Assembly: GCA_040768585.1 (NCBI GenBank)
Contig: JAXGMQ010000001.1
Location: 682,001 to 746,000 of the forward strand
Length of the DNA stretch: 64,000 nucleotides
Direction: 5' to 3'
DNA from: JAXGMQ01 sp040768585
GTDB lineage: Bacteria > Caldisericota > Caldisericia > JAAYUI01
The position numbers and the translations under genes are program-made. The notes below the pieces were generated by a model. That model was given only the letters and a program-made list of their open reading frames with translations, made no database searches and was not told the origin of the DNA. The stretch's first letter is position 1; the number at the start of each line of letters is the position of its first letter. Shown here piece after piece: positions 43,160 to 53,763 of this stretch.

Positions 43160-44797
43160 ATGGATTCGAAGCTACATGATTCATTACAGGTGGCCAGGCG
43201 GTCGCCGTATAGGTTGTCACTCAAGACAGTTGTTGCTGGAGCTGCTCTTTCGCAGGGCGAGACCGCGACCTCCTACAAGCTCCTGCTCGAGTGCCTCATG
43301 CTCTTCCCCTCCTACATCCCCGCCCAGGAGCTGCTGGCTGTCAACAGGCTTCTCTCCTCTGACTTTGAATCATCAGCTGACGAATTTGACCAGCTCCTCC
43401 GGATTGACCCTGACTCAAAGCTTGGGCTCTGGGGCAAGACCCTCCTTGCTGTAAAACGAGGCAACACTGGGTCTGCCATCGATGGACTCATCGAGATGAG
43501 CCAGGACACGCGAGTTGGCGAGGTCTCAAGAGAGATTCTTGGCGCAATCCTTGGGGTTGACCCCCACAACATCGAAGAGGCAGGTTTCGTGGCAAAGGCT
43601 CGAAAGATTCAGTCCGAGCGCAGCAAAACAGCCCATGATATGCTCAGTGAACTTGGCTCTGACACAGAGAATGCCAGACTCAAAATAATCCTTGCCCGTC
43701 ATCTTGTTGACCGCGGGGAGCGCGTCAATGCGATGAAAATCCTCATCAGGATGACTGACGCATACCCCCACTACCCCAACTTGCTCTACACGATTTCGAA
43801 AATCCTTCGGTTTGAGGGAAGACTCGACGAGGCAAGACCATTTTTGCAAGCGGCGTTTGAGGCGTGTCCCACAACCCCAGACCCAGAGGGATTTTTCAAG
43901 GACTACACCTCGCCCTACACCCACACAGATGATTTTGAGGGAATCTTTGACCTGAAGGACTGGTGCGAGACTGTTTTGGTACAGTTTGCCACGTCCGAGG
44001 TGGCTGCCAAAATCGAGAGAAAACTCCCCCTGACCAAAATAGCTCCAGACAAGCAAAAAGAAGCACCGACCAAGCAGGAACAAAAGCTTGAAGAAGGGGA
44101 AGCAAAACCGCAAGAAATCTCTGAGGTTTCTGAGGTTTCAGACAAAGAACCAGCTACTCAACCAATCGAATCAAAACAGGCAACCGAGGCAACGAAACCA
44201 GAACCAACGCCCCCAAAAACAACAACTGCAAAGAGCTTGACTCCAGAGGATATTGAGACACACCAGCTTGAAAAAGCTCGACAAATCCTCGAAGAGGCAA
44301 GGCGAATTCTCGACCAGACAAAAAAGGCTGAGGAAGGCAAACCAAAAGAGGTTGATAGCCTGATTGACCAAAGGCTTGACACAAAGCCACATGTGGCCCA
44401 GCCCACACAAGAACCAGCAGATGAAGGGGTCAAACTAGCACAGCCAACCAAAGAGTCCGAGGAAGAACACGCTCTTGAAACAGAACAACCAGTATTTATG
44501 CCAGACAGCCACGATGAAGAGCCTGAATTTCCTGACATCATGCCTACCCGCGAGGACGGTCTTGTCGAGGAACTGACAGAGCGTAAAGAGATTGCAGAGG
44601 AGCCTGAGCAAACAGAATTTGAAGACACCTCAGATAAAGAGTTTATGGAAGAGCCACCCAAGCGCATTGTGCTTCCCACAACCGAGGAAGAAACCGAGTC
44701 GGATGAGTCTGTTGCCTGGGCGCTCCTCAAAGAGGGCAACGCTGAAGAGGCTCTCTATCTGTTCTCGAAACTTATAAGAGCTGAGAGGGGGATTTAA
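43160..44797 (+). CDS. TPR-like repeat protein with long acidic disordered C-terminal half
   Basis: 545 residues. The first ~280 form helical TPR-like repeats (AGAALSQGETATSYKLLLEC, ADEFDQLLRIDPDSKLGLWG, ARHLVDRGERVNAMKILIRM, ILRFEGRLDEARPFLQAAF). Residues ~285-510 are a Glu/Lys/Pro/Thr-rich disordered stretch. The last ~30 (AWALLKEGNAEEALYLFSKL) form one more TPR. No signal peptide. Likely a scaffold protein. It is first in an operon with a Roadblock protein, rsmI, sbcD and sbcC. Confidence 0.75.
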   Translation: MDSKLHDSLQVARRSPYRLSLKTVVAGAALSQGETATSYKLLLECLMLFPSYIPAQELLAVNRLLSSDFESSADEFDQLLRIDPDSKLGLWGKTLLAVKRGNTGSAIDGLIEMSQDTRVGEVSREILGAILGVDPHNIEEAGFVAKARKIQSERSKTAHDMLSELGSDTENARLKIILARHLVDRGERVNAMKILIRMTDAYPHYPNLLYTISKILRFEGRLDEARPFLQAAFEACPTTPDPEGFFKDYTSPYTHTDDFEGIFDLKDWCETVLVQFATSEVAAKIERKLPLTKIAPDKQKEAPTKQEQKLEEGEAKPQEISEVSEVSDKEPATQPIESKQATEATKPEPTPPKTTTAKSLTPEDIETHQLEKARQILEEARRILDQTKKAEEGKPKEVDSLIDQRLDTKPHVAQPTQEPADEGVKLAQPTKESEEEHALETEQPVFMPDSHDEEPEFPDIMPTREDGLVEELTERKEIAEEPEQTEFEDTSDKEFMEEPPKRIVLPTTEEETESDESVAWALLKEGNAEEALYLFSKLIRAERGI

Positions 44798-45139
44798 GTG
44801 TTGGAGGCTTACACTCAAGAAATTGAATCCCTCGCAGGTTTCCGCGACCTTCTGATTCTTGATGACTCAGGAAACATCGAGCTGAGGAAATCGAGAACGA
44901 AGGCAGACGTCACATCAGGTGTTCTCTCTGGTTACCTCGCATCAGCCTTTGCCATCGCCGAAAATACCACACTCTCGTTCTCTGGAAATTCATTCGAGGT
45001 ATCATTTGACAGCGATGGTGGATCAGTGCTTATCATGAAGGGCGACCTGAAGTATTTCTTCTTGGTTCTCGACGGCACTCCCTCGATGGGCATTGCGAGG
45101 CTCAAACTCCGAAAGCTCGTTGACGAGTATATCTCATGA
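44798..45139 (+). CDS. Roadblock/LC7-domain protein
   Basis: 113 residues fitting the Roadblock/LC7 fold: FRDLLILDDSGNIEL, SGYLASAFAIAENTTLSF, VLIMKGDLKYFFLVLDG and a C-terminal helix ARLKLRKLVDEY. Such proteins (MglB-like) regulate small Ras-like GTPases; no such GTPase is in this window, so the partner is unknown, perhaps the TPR protein next door. GTG 44798 directly follows the previous stop (TAAGTG). Overlaps rsmI by four bases. Confidence 0.75.
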   Translation: MLEAYTQEIESLAGFRDLLILDDSGNIELRKSRTKADVTSGVLSGYLASAFAIAENTTLSFSGNSFEVSFDSDGGSVLIMKGDLKYFFLVLDGTPSMGIARLKLRKLVDEYIS

Positions 45140-45828
45140 GAGGCAAACTGTTCGTCTGCGCAACCCCCATCGGCAACCTTGAAGACGCGTCTCCCCGCCT
45201 TATTGAAACCCTCTCAAACTCAACCTTGATTCTTGCCGAGGACACAAGACGTACCCAAAAACTCCTCGCTAAATTCAACCTCCGAGTTCCACTCCAGTCC
45301 TTCTTTCTTCACAACGAGAAAAAGAACTTGGAAAATGCCATCTACAACCTCGAAAACGTTGGCAATGTCTCGCTTGTCTCAGATGCCGGAGTCCCAACTG
45401 TGGCTGACCCAGGGCAGATTCTAATCGACGAGGCAAGAATTCGTGGGATACAAGTCGTGCCAATCCCTGGCCCATCAGCTGTCATGACCGCCCTTTGTGT
45501 GTCCGGGTTTTTCGCTCAAACGTTTGTTTTCAGAAACTTCCTTCCCAGGAAACCAGGAGCCTTGACAAAGGCCCTCGAGCAGATAAACGAGGAAAAAAGA
45601 ACAACTGTAATCTTCGAGTCTCCAAACAGACTCATAAAACTCCTTGAGCAAATCGGCAAATCCATCCCAGACTGCCAGGTGCTTGTTGCCCGTGAGATGA
45701 CAAAGGTGCATGAGGAATACCTTCGGGGTAGCCCGTGGGAGCTAATCAGACATTTTGAAGGCAAGACCATTAAGGGTGAGATAACTGTGGTTATCGGATT
45801 CACGCAACAAAAGGAAGACGAGTTTTGA
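45136..45828 (+). CDS. rsmI: 16S rRNA (cytidine1402-2'-O)-methyltransferase
   Basis: Methylates the 2'-OH of C1402 in the decoding centre. 230 residues of the tetrapyrrole-methylase fold: FVCATPIGNLEDASPR, LILAEDTRRTQKLL, VSLVSDAGVPTVADPG, VVPIPGPSAVMTALCVSG, IFESPNRLIKLL and a closing KGEITVVI. Slightly shorter than E. coli RsmI because the C-terminal extension is missing. Overlaps both neighbours by four bases. Confidence 0.94.
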   Translation: MRGKLFVCATPIGNLEDASPRLIETLSNSTLILAEDTRRTQKLLAKFNLRVPLQSFFLHNEKKNLENAIYNLENVGNVSLVSDAGVPTVADPGQILIDEARIRGIQVVPIPGPSAVMTALCVSGFFAQTFVFRNFLPRKPGALTKALEQINEEKRTTVIFESPNRLIKLLEQIGKSIPDCQVLVAREMTKVHEEYLRGSPWELIRHFEGKTIKGEITVVIGFTQQKEDEF

Positions 45829-47327
45829 TAAAACTTCTCCACACAGGGGATTTGCACCTGGGGGTAGAGACATACGGGCGCACAGGCCCAGATGGCATCA
45901 ACACAAGAATCACAGACTATCTACTCATGCTCGATGAGATGGTCGCTTGGTCAGTTGAAAACAAAATCGATGCCTTTGTCATAGCCGGCGATGTTTTTGA
46001 TGTCGAGCGACCAGCCAACTATGTCGTGTCTGAGTTTTCAAAAAGAATCAGAAAACTCCTTGATAACCAAATCGCTGTCATCATAACACCCGGCAATCAC
46101 GAGACCACGTCGTCAGCGCGTGTGCCGTCTGTGCTCGAGACAATCAAAGCTCTCAAGCCATCAAACACAAACGAAGGGCTTAATATTTCTTGTCATGTAC
46201 TTGGCAGCCAGCCAAAATCTCCCGGAGATATGGAGTCATGCGGAGACCTGACCCAAGTTGAGACAAGGTCAGGGATACTTCAAGTGCTTGCAATGCCCTA
46301 CCCGAGACGCTCTGAGCTCCTCACGGGCGATGAACTAAAGAACAAATCAACCCAGGAAAAGAAAGACTTTGCGGCAACTCGATTCCTAGAGCGAATATCA
46401 GCCCTTGCCAAAAGGTCAAAACAAGGATTGCCAAGTATTTTCATCGGACACTTCGGACTCAAGGAAGCGCACATGCAACCAGGCAGGAAGGGATACCTGG
46501 CTGATGATGTAGTGCTCTCACTTTATGACCTCTCATCGTCTCTTTCTGACTCACCCGCTCTTTACTCATACATTGCGCTTGGTCACTACCACAACCCCCA
46601 GATGCCAACAACCAACCTCTCCCCATCTATTGAGTCTGAGAATCTTGACGGTGAGGTTGACTCAAGATTAGATATCATCCCATGTGTCGCCTGGGGCAGG
46701 GATTATCTCGAGTTTGTAAACCAACCAGAAGACTCTGTTTTACCCCTAGGCAAAAAACCGGTCAAACTTATCAAAACGGTTTATTCGGGGTCACCGGGCA
46801 GGAAGGATTTCTCAGACGGTTCAAGGCAGAGGAATTTTATAAAAGTTGAGGTTGACGAAAACGCAAGCTGGGGTGAACCAGTGTCTGTCAAAAAGTCGCG
46901 TCAACTCCGCCAGCTCACGCTTGAGAACCAGTCAATCTGGAAAACAGAGCTTGAGGAAAAGTTTTTCAAATCCCACTACTGGCACGATATCTACTCTGCA
47001 GGCAAAGAGAGTGGAAGCGTAGAGGAAACAGAACAAAAAGTTGGGCTGCCTCTGCCAATTTTTCGCCTTAAGATAAGGGAGTCAGCTCGGAATCTCTGGA
47101 CAGAGATAAGGGCGTGGCTTGAGAGCTTGAACATGTTCCACAGGATTCTCCTATATGTCACACCAGAGAAGAGAAACACTCCAGAGCAGGTGATAGCAGT
47201 TGCGGAGGCTCCGCTTGACGCCGTGAGTGGTTACATCGAGGCTCTTGATGACGAGTTCTCAAGAACTCACAAAAAAGAACTGATTGAACAAGCCCAGAAA
47301 ATCTTGACCGAAGCTGAGGTAATTTAG
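45825..47327 (+). CDS. sbcD: SbcD/Mre11-family exonuclease subunit
   Basis: Nuclease subunit of the SbcCD complex, which opens hairpins and protein-blocked DNA ends. 500 residues with all calcineurin-type phosphoesterase motifs: HTGDLHLG, VIAGDVFD, PGNHET, FIGHFGL and ALGHYH. The C-terminal ~170 residues are the capping and SbcC-binding region. TTG 45825 starts within the rsmI stop (TTGA overlap). SbcC starts 5 bases after its stop. Longer than E. coli SbcD (400). Confidence 0.92.
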   Translation: MIKLLHTGDLHLGVETYGRTGPDGINTRITDYLLMLDEMVAWSVENKIDAFVIAGDVFDVERPANYVVSEFSKRIRKLLDNQIAVIITPGNHETTSSARVPSVLETIKALKPSNTNEGLNISCHVLGSQPKSPGDMESCGDLTQVETRSGILQVLAMPYPRRSELLTGDELKNKSTQEKKDFAATRFLERISALAKRSKQGLPSIFIGHFGLKEAHMQPGRKGYLADDVVLSLYDLSSSLSDSPALYSYIALGHYHNPQMPTTNLSPSIESENLDGEVDSRLDIIPCVAWGRDYLEFVNQPEDSVLPLGKKPVKLIKTVYSGSPGRKDFSDGSRQRNFIKVEVDENASWGEPVSVKKSRQLRQLTLENQSIWKTELEEKFFKSHYWHDIYSAGKESGSVEETEQKVGLPLPIFRLKIRESARNLWTEIRAWLESLNMFHRILLYVTPEKRNTPEQVIAVAEAPLDAVSGYIEALDDEFSRTHKKELIEQAQKILTEAEVI

Positions 47328-47332
47328 CCACT

Positions 47333-50233
47333 ATGATCCCTATTAGACTCGAGTTTTCAAATTTCCTCTCCTATAAGGGTCACCATGAGCTTGACCTCTC
47401 CAACATCCATATGGCGTCAATTATCGGCCCCAATGGCGCTGGCAAGTCAGCACTGCTTGATGCAATCAGCTGGGCTCTGTTCGGCAAATCCAGAGAAGGT
47501 AACATCGGCGGTAGAACCACAAACAAAGAGCGCGACTATGTCATAAACGACTCTGCAGACTCTTGTGAGGTGACGCTTGAGTTTGAGGTCGAGGGTAATA
47601 GATTCCTGATAAACCGCGCAATCGACAGAGGCAAGGGTGGCTTTAGAACTCAGTTCAAGAAACTCACAGCAGATGGCGAGATTGATATTCGAGACAAACG
47701 AGGGGTTGATGATTCGATTGTAAAAGAACTTGGTATCTCTCAAATGGTCTTTATGTCATCATCATTTATCACTCAAGGGGATAGCTCAAGGTTCATGGAA
47801 TCCAAACTCACTGAGAGACTGGAGATTCTGTCAGAGATACTTGAGCTTGATGCATATGACAGATGTCTTGATGTCACAAAATCTAAACTTCGAAACCTCA
47901 CTCGCGAGATGGATGTTGACAAATCAAGGATTGAAGAGCTGTCAGCCCAAGCCAATAGGCTCTCTGAGCTTGAAACGCAGGAAAAAGACTTGTCCGAGAC
48001 TGTGAGGGAAAAGAAAACTGAGCTTGAGACTCTGCAAAAAGAGGGTGAGAAAAAAAATCAAGAGTTGACCGAGATCAACACAAAGATTGCTGCGCTTGGA
48101 GAGAGTCTTGTAGAGATCGAAAAACTCAACAAGAACCTGGAACAACAAGGCAAAAGACTTGCCGAGATTGATGTTGAATCAGAAAAACAAAGCTCTATTT
48201 TGAGCCAAAAGGATGAGATTGAGGAAGGATTCAAAAAGTACACTCAGGCTCGGAAAATCTTCGATGAACAAAACGAAAAGCGTGAGAGATTTCAAACACT
48301 AAACGATATAAAAAACAAGCTTGAGAGAACAATTGAGTTATCCAAAAAAATAATCACCACCCAACTCGAAGGACACAGAGCAGAGGAGACAAGAATCACG
48401 GAGTCTCTAGCAAATGAGAACAAGATAAAAAAAGCTCTCGATGAGTCAAAAGAAAAACTTGAAAAAATTCAAATTCTTGAAGAGAAGACAGATGAGCTTG
48501 AGCGAGAACTCACTCAAACAGCGAAAGACGCAGATATAACCACAAAAAAGAGGTCTGAACTCGACTTAGAAATTAAGGATTTACTTGAGCACGTCGGTAT
48601 TTCAACTGCTGATTTGGCTACCTGCGAGCTTGAAAAGCTCAATATGATTGAATCATCAATCCTTGGGCTAAAAACTAACCTGAACAACACTCAAGAGCTT
48701 CTCATCGAGGAAACCAACAAAAAGACGAGGATTGAGTCAGAGATTGCACACATCAACTCTGAGCTTGATTTGCTTGAGCAGGGAGAGGGTGGGACATGCC
48801 CCCTCTGTGGGCAAGACCTTTCAAAGGATGATGCGGGAGAGCTGGCTAGCGCCAAGAAACAAAAAAAGGAAACGCTAGTTGGGGAACTGGCTCAAAACGA
48901 GCAGAAATTAAAAAAAACACTTGATGCTATTGAGGAGATAAAAAAGGATATAGGCCAAAAAGAGGCTCAAATAAAACAGATTCCAACAGTTCAGAAAATT
49001 ATAGAAAAACTAGAGGAGCTGGAGTCAATATCGGCTGAACTAGCAAAACTGACCGAGAAAAAAAGTAGTCAGGAAAAAGAGGTTGAGGAAACAAGGGAGC
49101 AAAACAGGGAGCTACTCGAATCGAAGTCCAACATCCAAAAAGAGCACGAGGAGACGAAATACAAAATAAACCAGATGGAAACCGACAAAGCGAGGCTTGA
49201 GGGACTAAGAGACACAATAAAGAAACTCGAAAACTCGATATCTTCAGAGGGATATGCAAAAGACGAGATAGAAAAACTGAAGAGAACACTCACAGAGATT
49301 GAAGATGTTGGCTATGATTCAGCGATTTTTTTAAATGCCACAGATCAGGAGAAAAACCTCAGGATATTCACAGACAAACACAAGCAACTCGACACAGCAG
49401 AGAAACTCCTGACACAGTACAAATCCGAGTCGGAGAACATCAAGCTGCGGGTTGAGCAAGACAAAAAAAATAAGGACTTGCTGGCCCAACAAACAAAGGA
49501 ACTGCCAGAGCTTAAAAACAAACATGAAACCCTCTCCGGTGAGACTGAACAAACCAAACAGCAGGTGAAAAATCTGCAAGAAGAGTATGATACACAAATC
49601 TCTGGCCATCAAAGGCTTTTATTTGAGTTAGAGAAGACTCGTGAAGCCAAACAAACACTTGAGAGCATAAGCTCCAAACTCAAAGAGAGCGAGACCCAAA
49701 CAGAAATACTAAACAGACTCAAGACAATGTTTGGCAGAGACGGCATCCCAAACCGCATCCTTGAAGGGGTTGTGCCACAGCTTGAAGAGGTCGCAAACAA
49801 TATCCTGGAGCGAATCTCAAGGGGCAGGCACGGGAGCGAGTCGATGAGGCTCTTGTTTGAGCTCAAGCGTGAGACAGCCACAGGCAAGAGAAATGCGGCA
49901 CTTGACATCATCCTCTCTGATGGCGAGAACAGAAGACCCTATGAACTCTTCAGCGGTGGAGAGAGGTTCAGAGCCGACTTTGCCATCCGCCTCGCTCTCT
50001 CGCACATCCTCTCCCAGCGAAGTGGCAGAAGGCTCCGGACACTCGTTGTTGATGAGGGATTTGGCACCCAGGACGCCGAAGGTGTGGGCGCGCTTGTGGA
50101 GGCGATTCACGATGTCTCTTCGGACTTCGAGCGGGTGCTTGTGGTCTCGCACGTGGAAGAAATCAAAAACAGCTTCGAAGGACAAATTAGTGTGTGGAGG
50201 GATGGGGAGGGATCACACTTCTCAGTAAGATGA
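47333..50233 (+). CDS. sbcC: SbcC/Rad50-type ATPase
   Basis: 966 residues. Walker A IIGPNGAGKSALLD near the N-terminus, long Glu/Lys-rich coiled coils, a zinc hook GTCPLCGQDL (C489, C492), the return coiled coil, the ABC signature LFSGGERFRADFAIRLALS and Walker B TLVVDEGFGTQD. It drives the SbcCD nuclease. ATG 47333 has GAGGTAA at a long spacing upstream. Last gene of the operon. Confidence 0.94.
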   Translation: MIPIRLEFSNFLSYKGHHELDLSNIHMASIIGPNGAGKSALLDAISWALFGKSREGNIGGRTTNKERDYVINDSADSCEVTLEFEVEGNRFLINRAIDRGKGGFRTQFKKLTADGEIDIRDKRGVDDSIVKELGISQMVFMSSSFITQGDSSRFMESKLTERLEILSEILELDAYDRCLDVTKSKLRNLTREMDVDKSRIEELSAQANRLSELETQEKDLSETVREKKTELETLQKEGEKKNQELTEINTKIAALGESLVEIEKLNKNLEQQGKRLAEIDVESEKQSSILSQKDEIEEGFKKYTQARKIFDEQNEKRERFQTLNDIKNKLERTIELSKKIITTQLEGHRAEETRITESLANENKIKKALDESKEKLEKIQILEEKTDELERELTQTAKDADITTKKRSELDLEIKDLLEHVGISTADLATCELEKLNMIESSILGLKTNLNNTQELLIEETNKKTRIESEIAHINSELDLLEQGEGGTCPLCGQDLSKDDAGELASAKKQKKETLVGELAQNEQKLKKTLDAIEEIKKDIGQKEAQIKQIPTVQKIIEKLEELESISAELAKLTEKKSSQEKEVEETREQNRELLESKSNIQKEHEETKYKINQMETDKARLEGLRDTIKKLENSISSEGYAKDEIEKLKRTLTEIEDVGYDSAIFLNATDQEKNLRIFTDKHKQLDTAEKLLTQYKSESENIKLRVEQDKKNKDLLAQQTKELPELKNKHETLSGETEQTKQQVKNLQEEYDTQISGHQRLLFELEKTREAKQTLESISSKLKESETQTEILNRLKTMFGRDGIPNRILEGVVPQLEEVANNILERISRGRHGSESMRLLFELKRETATGKRNAALDIILSDGENRRPYELFSGGERFRADFAIRLALSHILSQRSGRRLRTLVVDEGFGTQDAEGVGALVEAIHDVSSDFERVLVVSHVEEIKNSFEGQISVWRDGEGSHFSVR

Positions 50234-50489
50234 TTCTCTTTTAAGCATATACTTTTGAAAAGTATCCATACACAATCAATGTGTTCTGTTGCATCGAGAA
50301 GTTGAATAACATGCAAATCTACACAAAAGCAGGTTAGTGTGTTGAAATATTTTTTAGAAGTGGCTATAGTGTACTCATGCAATTCTCACTACATCTAAAA
50401 TAGATTAAATCTCAATAGGAGTCCACAGTTGATTGCATATAAAGAGTGCGATAACTAAGGTCTGGATTGCAAAAAAAGGAGAGAATAGG

Positions 50490-51116
50490 ATGAAGAAATT
50501 GGGAGATGTTGTCTCAAAGATTATGTTGATTGCGTTGGTCGCATGTTTTGTATCTTCATGTGGGGGAAGCGACTATAGCAGCAGTAAGCAGATTTCTCAA
50601 AACAAATCTGGAGTGAAAGAGGCGGATAAGGTACAAAAAGAAAAAGAGTTGGTTTTTAGAACTAATTGTTTCGAGATAAGATTTCCACATTACTACACAT
50701 CCTCGTACAATAGTCAACATAGTAAGTATCATTTCTCTGTTTACGATGAAAACAATCCTGGATATGAATGCCCATGGTTCGAAATATACTTCAAAGGATT
50801 AACCAAGTATCTTTCATCAGGAAATTTTGGTAAAGATACTGTTGGTGATTTTAAAGACAATGATGCTTTCGATGGAACAACCTACACCAATGTTAAACTC
50901 GGTAATGCAAATGCGATTAGGGCTAGTTGGCTGAGTTACGATGGAGATGAACAAAGCATATATCTTATTCCAATGAAAGATTGGTATATCAAAATACAGG
51001 TACCCAGTAAAAGACAGAACCTGAACTCACAAATCAACAATATACTACAAAGCATCAAATTGTATTCAACCGAATGTCAACCTTCTGATGATATCCACTC
51101 AGTTACTCGCGAGTGA
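50490..51116 (+). CDS. Lipoprotein of unknown function
   Basis: 208 residues. Lipobox FVSSC after the hydrophobic segment KIMLIALVACFV. The mature region (CFEIRFPHYYTSSYN, then SIYLIPMKDWYIKIQVP and an amphipathic C-terminal helix INNILQSIKLY) resembles small secreted beta-sandwich proteins but is not recognised. ATG 50490 is preferred because AAGGAGAG precedes it; ATG 50433 is in frame but would put residues ahead of the signal peptide. AT-rich and monocistronic. Confidence 0.75.
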   Translation: MKKLGDVVSKIMLIALVACFVSSCGGSDYSSSKQISQNKSGVKEADKVQKEKELVFRTNCFEIRFPHYYTSSYNSQHSKYHFSVYDENNPGYECPWFEIYFKGLTKYLSSGNFGKDTVGDFKDNDAFDGTTYTNVKLGNANAIRASWLSYDGDEQSIYLIPMKDWYIKIQVPSKRQNLNSQINNILQSIKLYSTECQPSDDIHSVTRE

Positions 51117-51348
51117 AAGCAAATACTAAAACCAAAACTAATCTATGGCTGCAAAAAATTGTATCCAGACCAGGGGAGCTCCTTGCTTAACACGGATAAA
51201 GATATTAGCGTGTGAGGACATGCACTTTCCTCAAACCTAAACAAGCTAATTGAAATTTGAACAGCATCTTCAAAGTAAAAAATCACGCTCACGTATGAAA
51301 ATTACCACTACCGAACCGAATGGGATTATAAAAATTCATCTAGATATG

Positions 51349-51369
51349 AAAAAAGCCCCTACCGGGGCT
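51349..51369 (-). terminator. Terminator of the 16S rRNA transcription unit
   Basis: Minus strand: AGCCCC, GGTA loop, GGGGCT, then six T. It lies about 110 bases beyond the 16S 3' end and just outside the processing stem. No 23S, 5S or tRNA sequence lies between. Confidence 0.8.
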
Positions 51370-51390
51370 CAATCCTTCGAATGACAGAAA

Positions 51391-51406
51391 GAAAACTAGG
51401 TAGTAG
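51391..51406 (-). other. 16S rRNA processing stem, 3' arm
   Basis: 16 bases, GAAAACTAGGTAGTAG on the plus strand, exactly complementary to 53098-53113 on the far side of the 16S gene. Partial pairing extends beyond. In the precursor the arms would pair and loop out the 16S RNA, the usual RNase III substrate. Confidence 0.8.
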
Positions 51407-51477
51407 GTCTCAAAAAGACGACTCAGCTTGGGTTTTTTGTTTTGACTGCCAATTTCTTGACAGTGGAAGCTCCTTAG

Positions 51478-53018
<1,541 letters not shown>

Positions 53019-53097
53019 CTTATAGTTTTTTAGGTGCTCTCACACCTTTTTGTATTCAAGGAATCAAACTAAGTCTTTTGTGTCTTTTCGAGTATTT

Positions 53098-53113
53098 CTA
53101 CTACCTAGTTTTC
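53098..53113 (-). other. 16S rRNA processing stem, 5' arm
   Basis: CTACTACCTAGTTTTC on the plus strand, the exact partner of 51391-51406. It lies about 80 bases upstream of the mature 16S 5' end in the transcript. Confidence 0.8.
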
Positions 53114-53156
53114 AAGCTGCCATTCACCCTCTCTGGTTCTCCGTCGAGGAACAATC

Positions 53157-53185
53157 AGTCTACCAGAAGGTCAACCGACTGTCAA
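53157..53185 (-). promoter_or_regulatory. rRNA promoter P2
   Basis: Minus strand: -35 TTGACA (53180-53185), 17-base spacer, extended -10 TGG-TAGACT with the hexamer at 53157-53162. It shares the sequence TTCTGGTAGACT with P1, which lies about 60 bases upstream. Confidence 0.8.
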
Positions 53186-53219
53186 GCGCCAGCTGATTCA
53201 CTCAGCCAACGATTTGAAG

Positions 53220-53247
53220 AGTCTACCAGAAACATCACCGGTGTCAA
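53220..53247 (-). promoter_or_regulatory. rRNA promoter P1
   Basis: Minus strand: -35 TTGACA (53242-53247), 16-base spacer, extended -10 TGG-TAGACT with the hexamer at 53220-53225. Tandem promoters of this kind are usual for rRNA genes. Confidence 0.8.
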
Positions 53248-53390
53248 GGGAAGTAAAATATACGAACAAACGCTGATGCAGAAAAGATTATATATGATTT
53301 TGGAAAGCTCTTTGTTAAGAGGTTTGTTAACCTAACGGTTCATTTTTTTCTGAAAAATTTTCGCGAGTAATTTAGAAAGTCCGAATTTTA

Positions 53391-53418
53391 TTGACTTAGT
53401 GGTTTAGGATACTAATGT
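53391..53418 (+). promoter_or_regulatory. Candidate promoter of the feo operon
   Basis: -35 TTGACT (53391-53396), 16-base spacer, -10-like TAATGT (53413-53418). It is directly followed by a perfect inverted repeat, as expected for a repressed promoter. Confidence 0.45.
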
Positions 53419-53440
53419 TATTGCAAGAATTTTGCAATAA
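53418..53440 (+). promoter_or_regulatory. Operator-like inverted repeat of the feo operon
   Basis: Perfect 9-bp dyad TTATTGCAA - GAATT - TTGCAATAA between the promoter and the feoA ribosome site AAGGAGG (53439-53445). Its position and symmetry suggest a binding site for a metal-dependent repressor of the Fur or DtxR kind. The sequence is not a clear match to a known box. Confidence 0.6.
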
Positions 53441-53454
53441 GGAGGTTACAACTC

Positions 53455-53763
53455 TTGCGAAGAGGATGTGGACATTATCGAAACGGACACTGTGATCACC
53501 AGGATAAGAACAACTACATGGCACTCTCTGACTTCCCGGAGGGGAGTAAATGTGAGGTAATCCACCTTCATGGTTGCACGATGAACAATCGACTGGCGAA
53601 TCTGGGCATTGGGGTGGGTTCTGTACTGACAATTGTACAGAATGCCGGGAATCGAGGACCACTGATTATCATGTTGGAATCAACAAGATACGCGATAGGC
53701 AGAGGCATGGCTCGATTGATTGAATGCAAAAAGGTGGAATCTTGTGAACAAGAAAACGATTAA
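53455..53763 (+). CDS. feoA: FeoA-type ferrous iron transport protein
   Basis: 102 residues. From residue 22 on it is a standard SH3-like FeoA (MALSDFPEGSKCEVIHLHG, MNNRLANLGIGVGSVLTIV, YAIGRGMARLI). The N-terminal 21 residues add a Cys/His cluster (RGCGHYRNGHCDH), unusual for FeoA and possibly metal-binding. The start is TTG 53455 with AAGGAGG nine bases before it; ATG 53518 would give a conventional FeoA without the cluster. It assists FeoB and overlaps it by 20 bases. Confidence 0.85.
   Translation: MRRGCGHYRNGHCDHQDKNNYMALSDFPEGSKCEVIHLHGCTMNNRLANLGIGVGSVLTIVQNAGNRGPLIIMLESTRYAIGRGMARLIECKKVESCEQEND

Noticed and set aside
51117..51477. tRNA, 5S or start of 23S after the 16S gene
   Set aside because: Read on both strands, the region shows only the processing-stem arm and a terminator; no cloverleaf or conserved 23S/5S sequence is visible.
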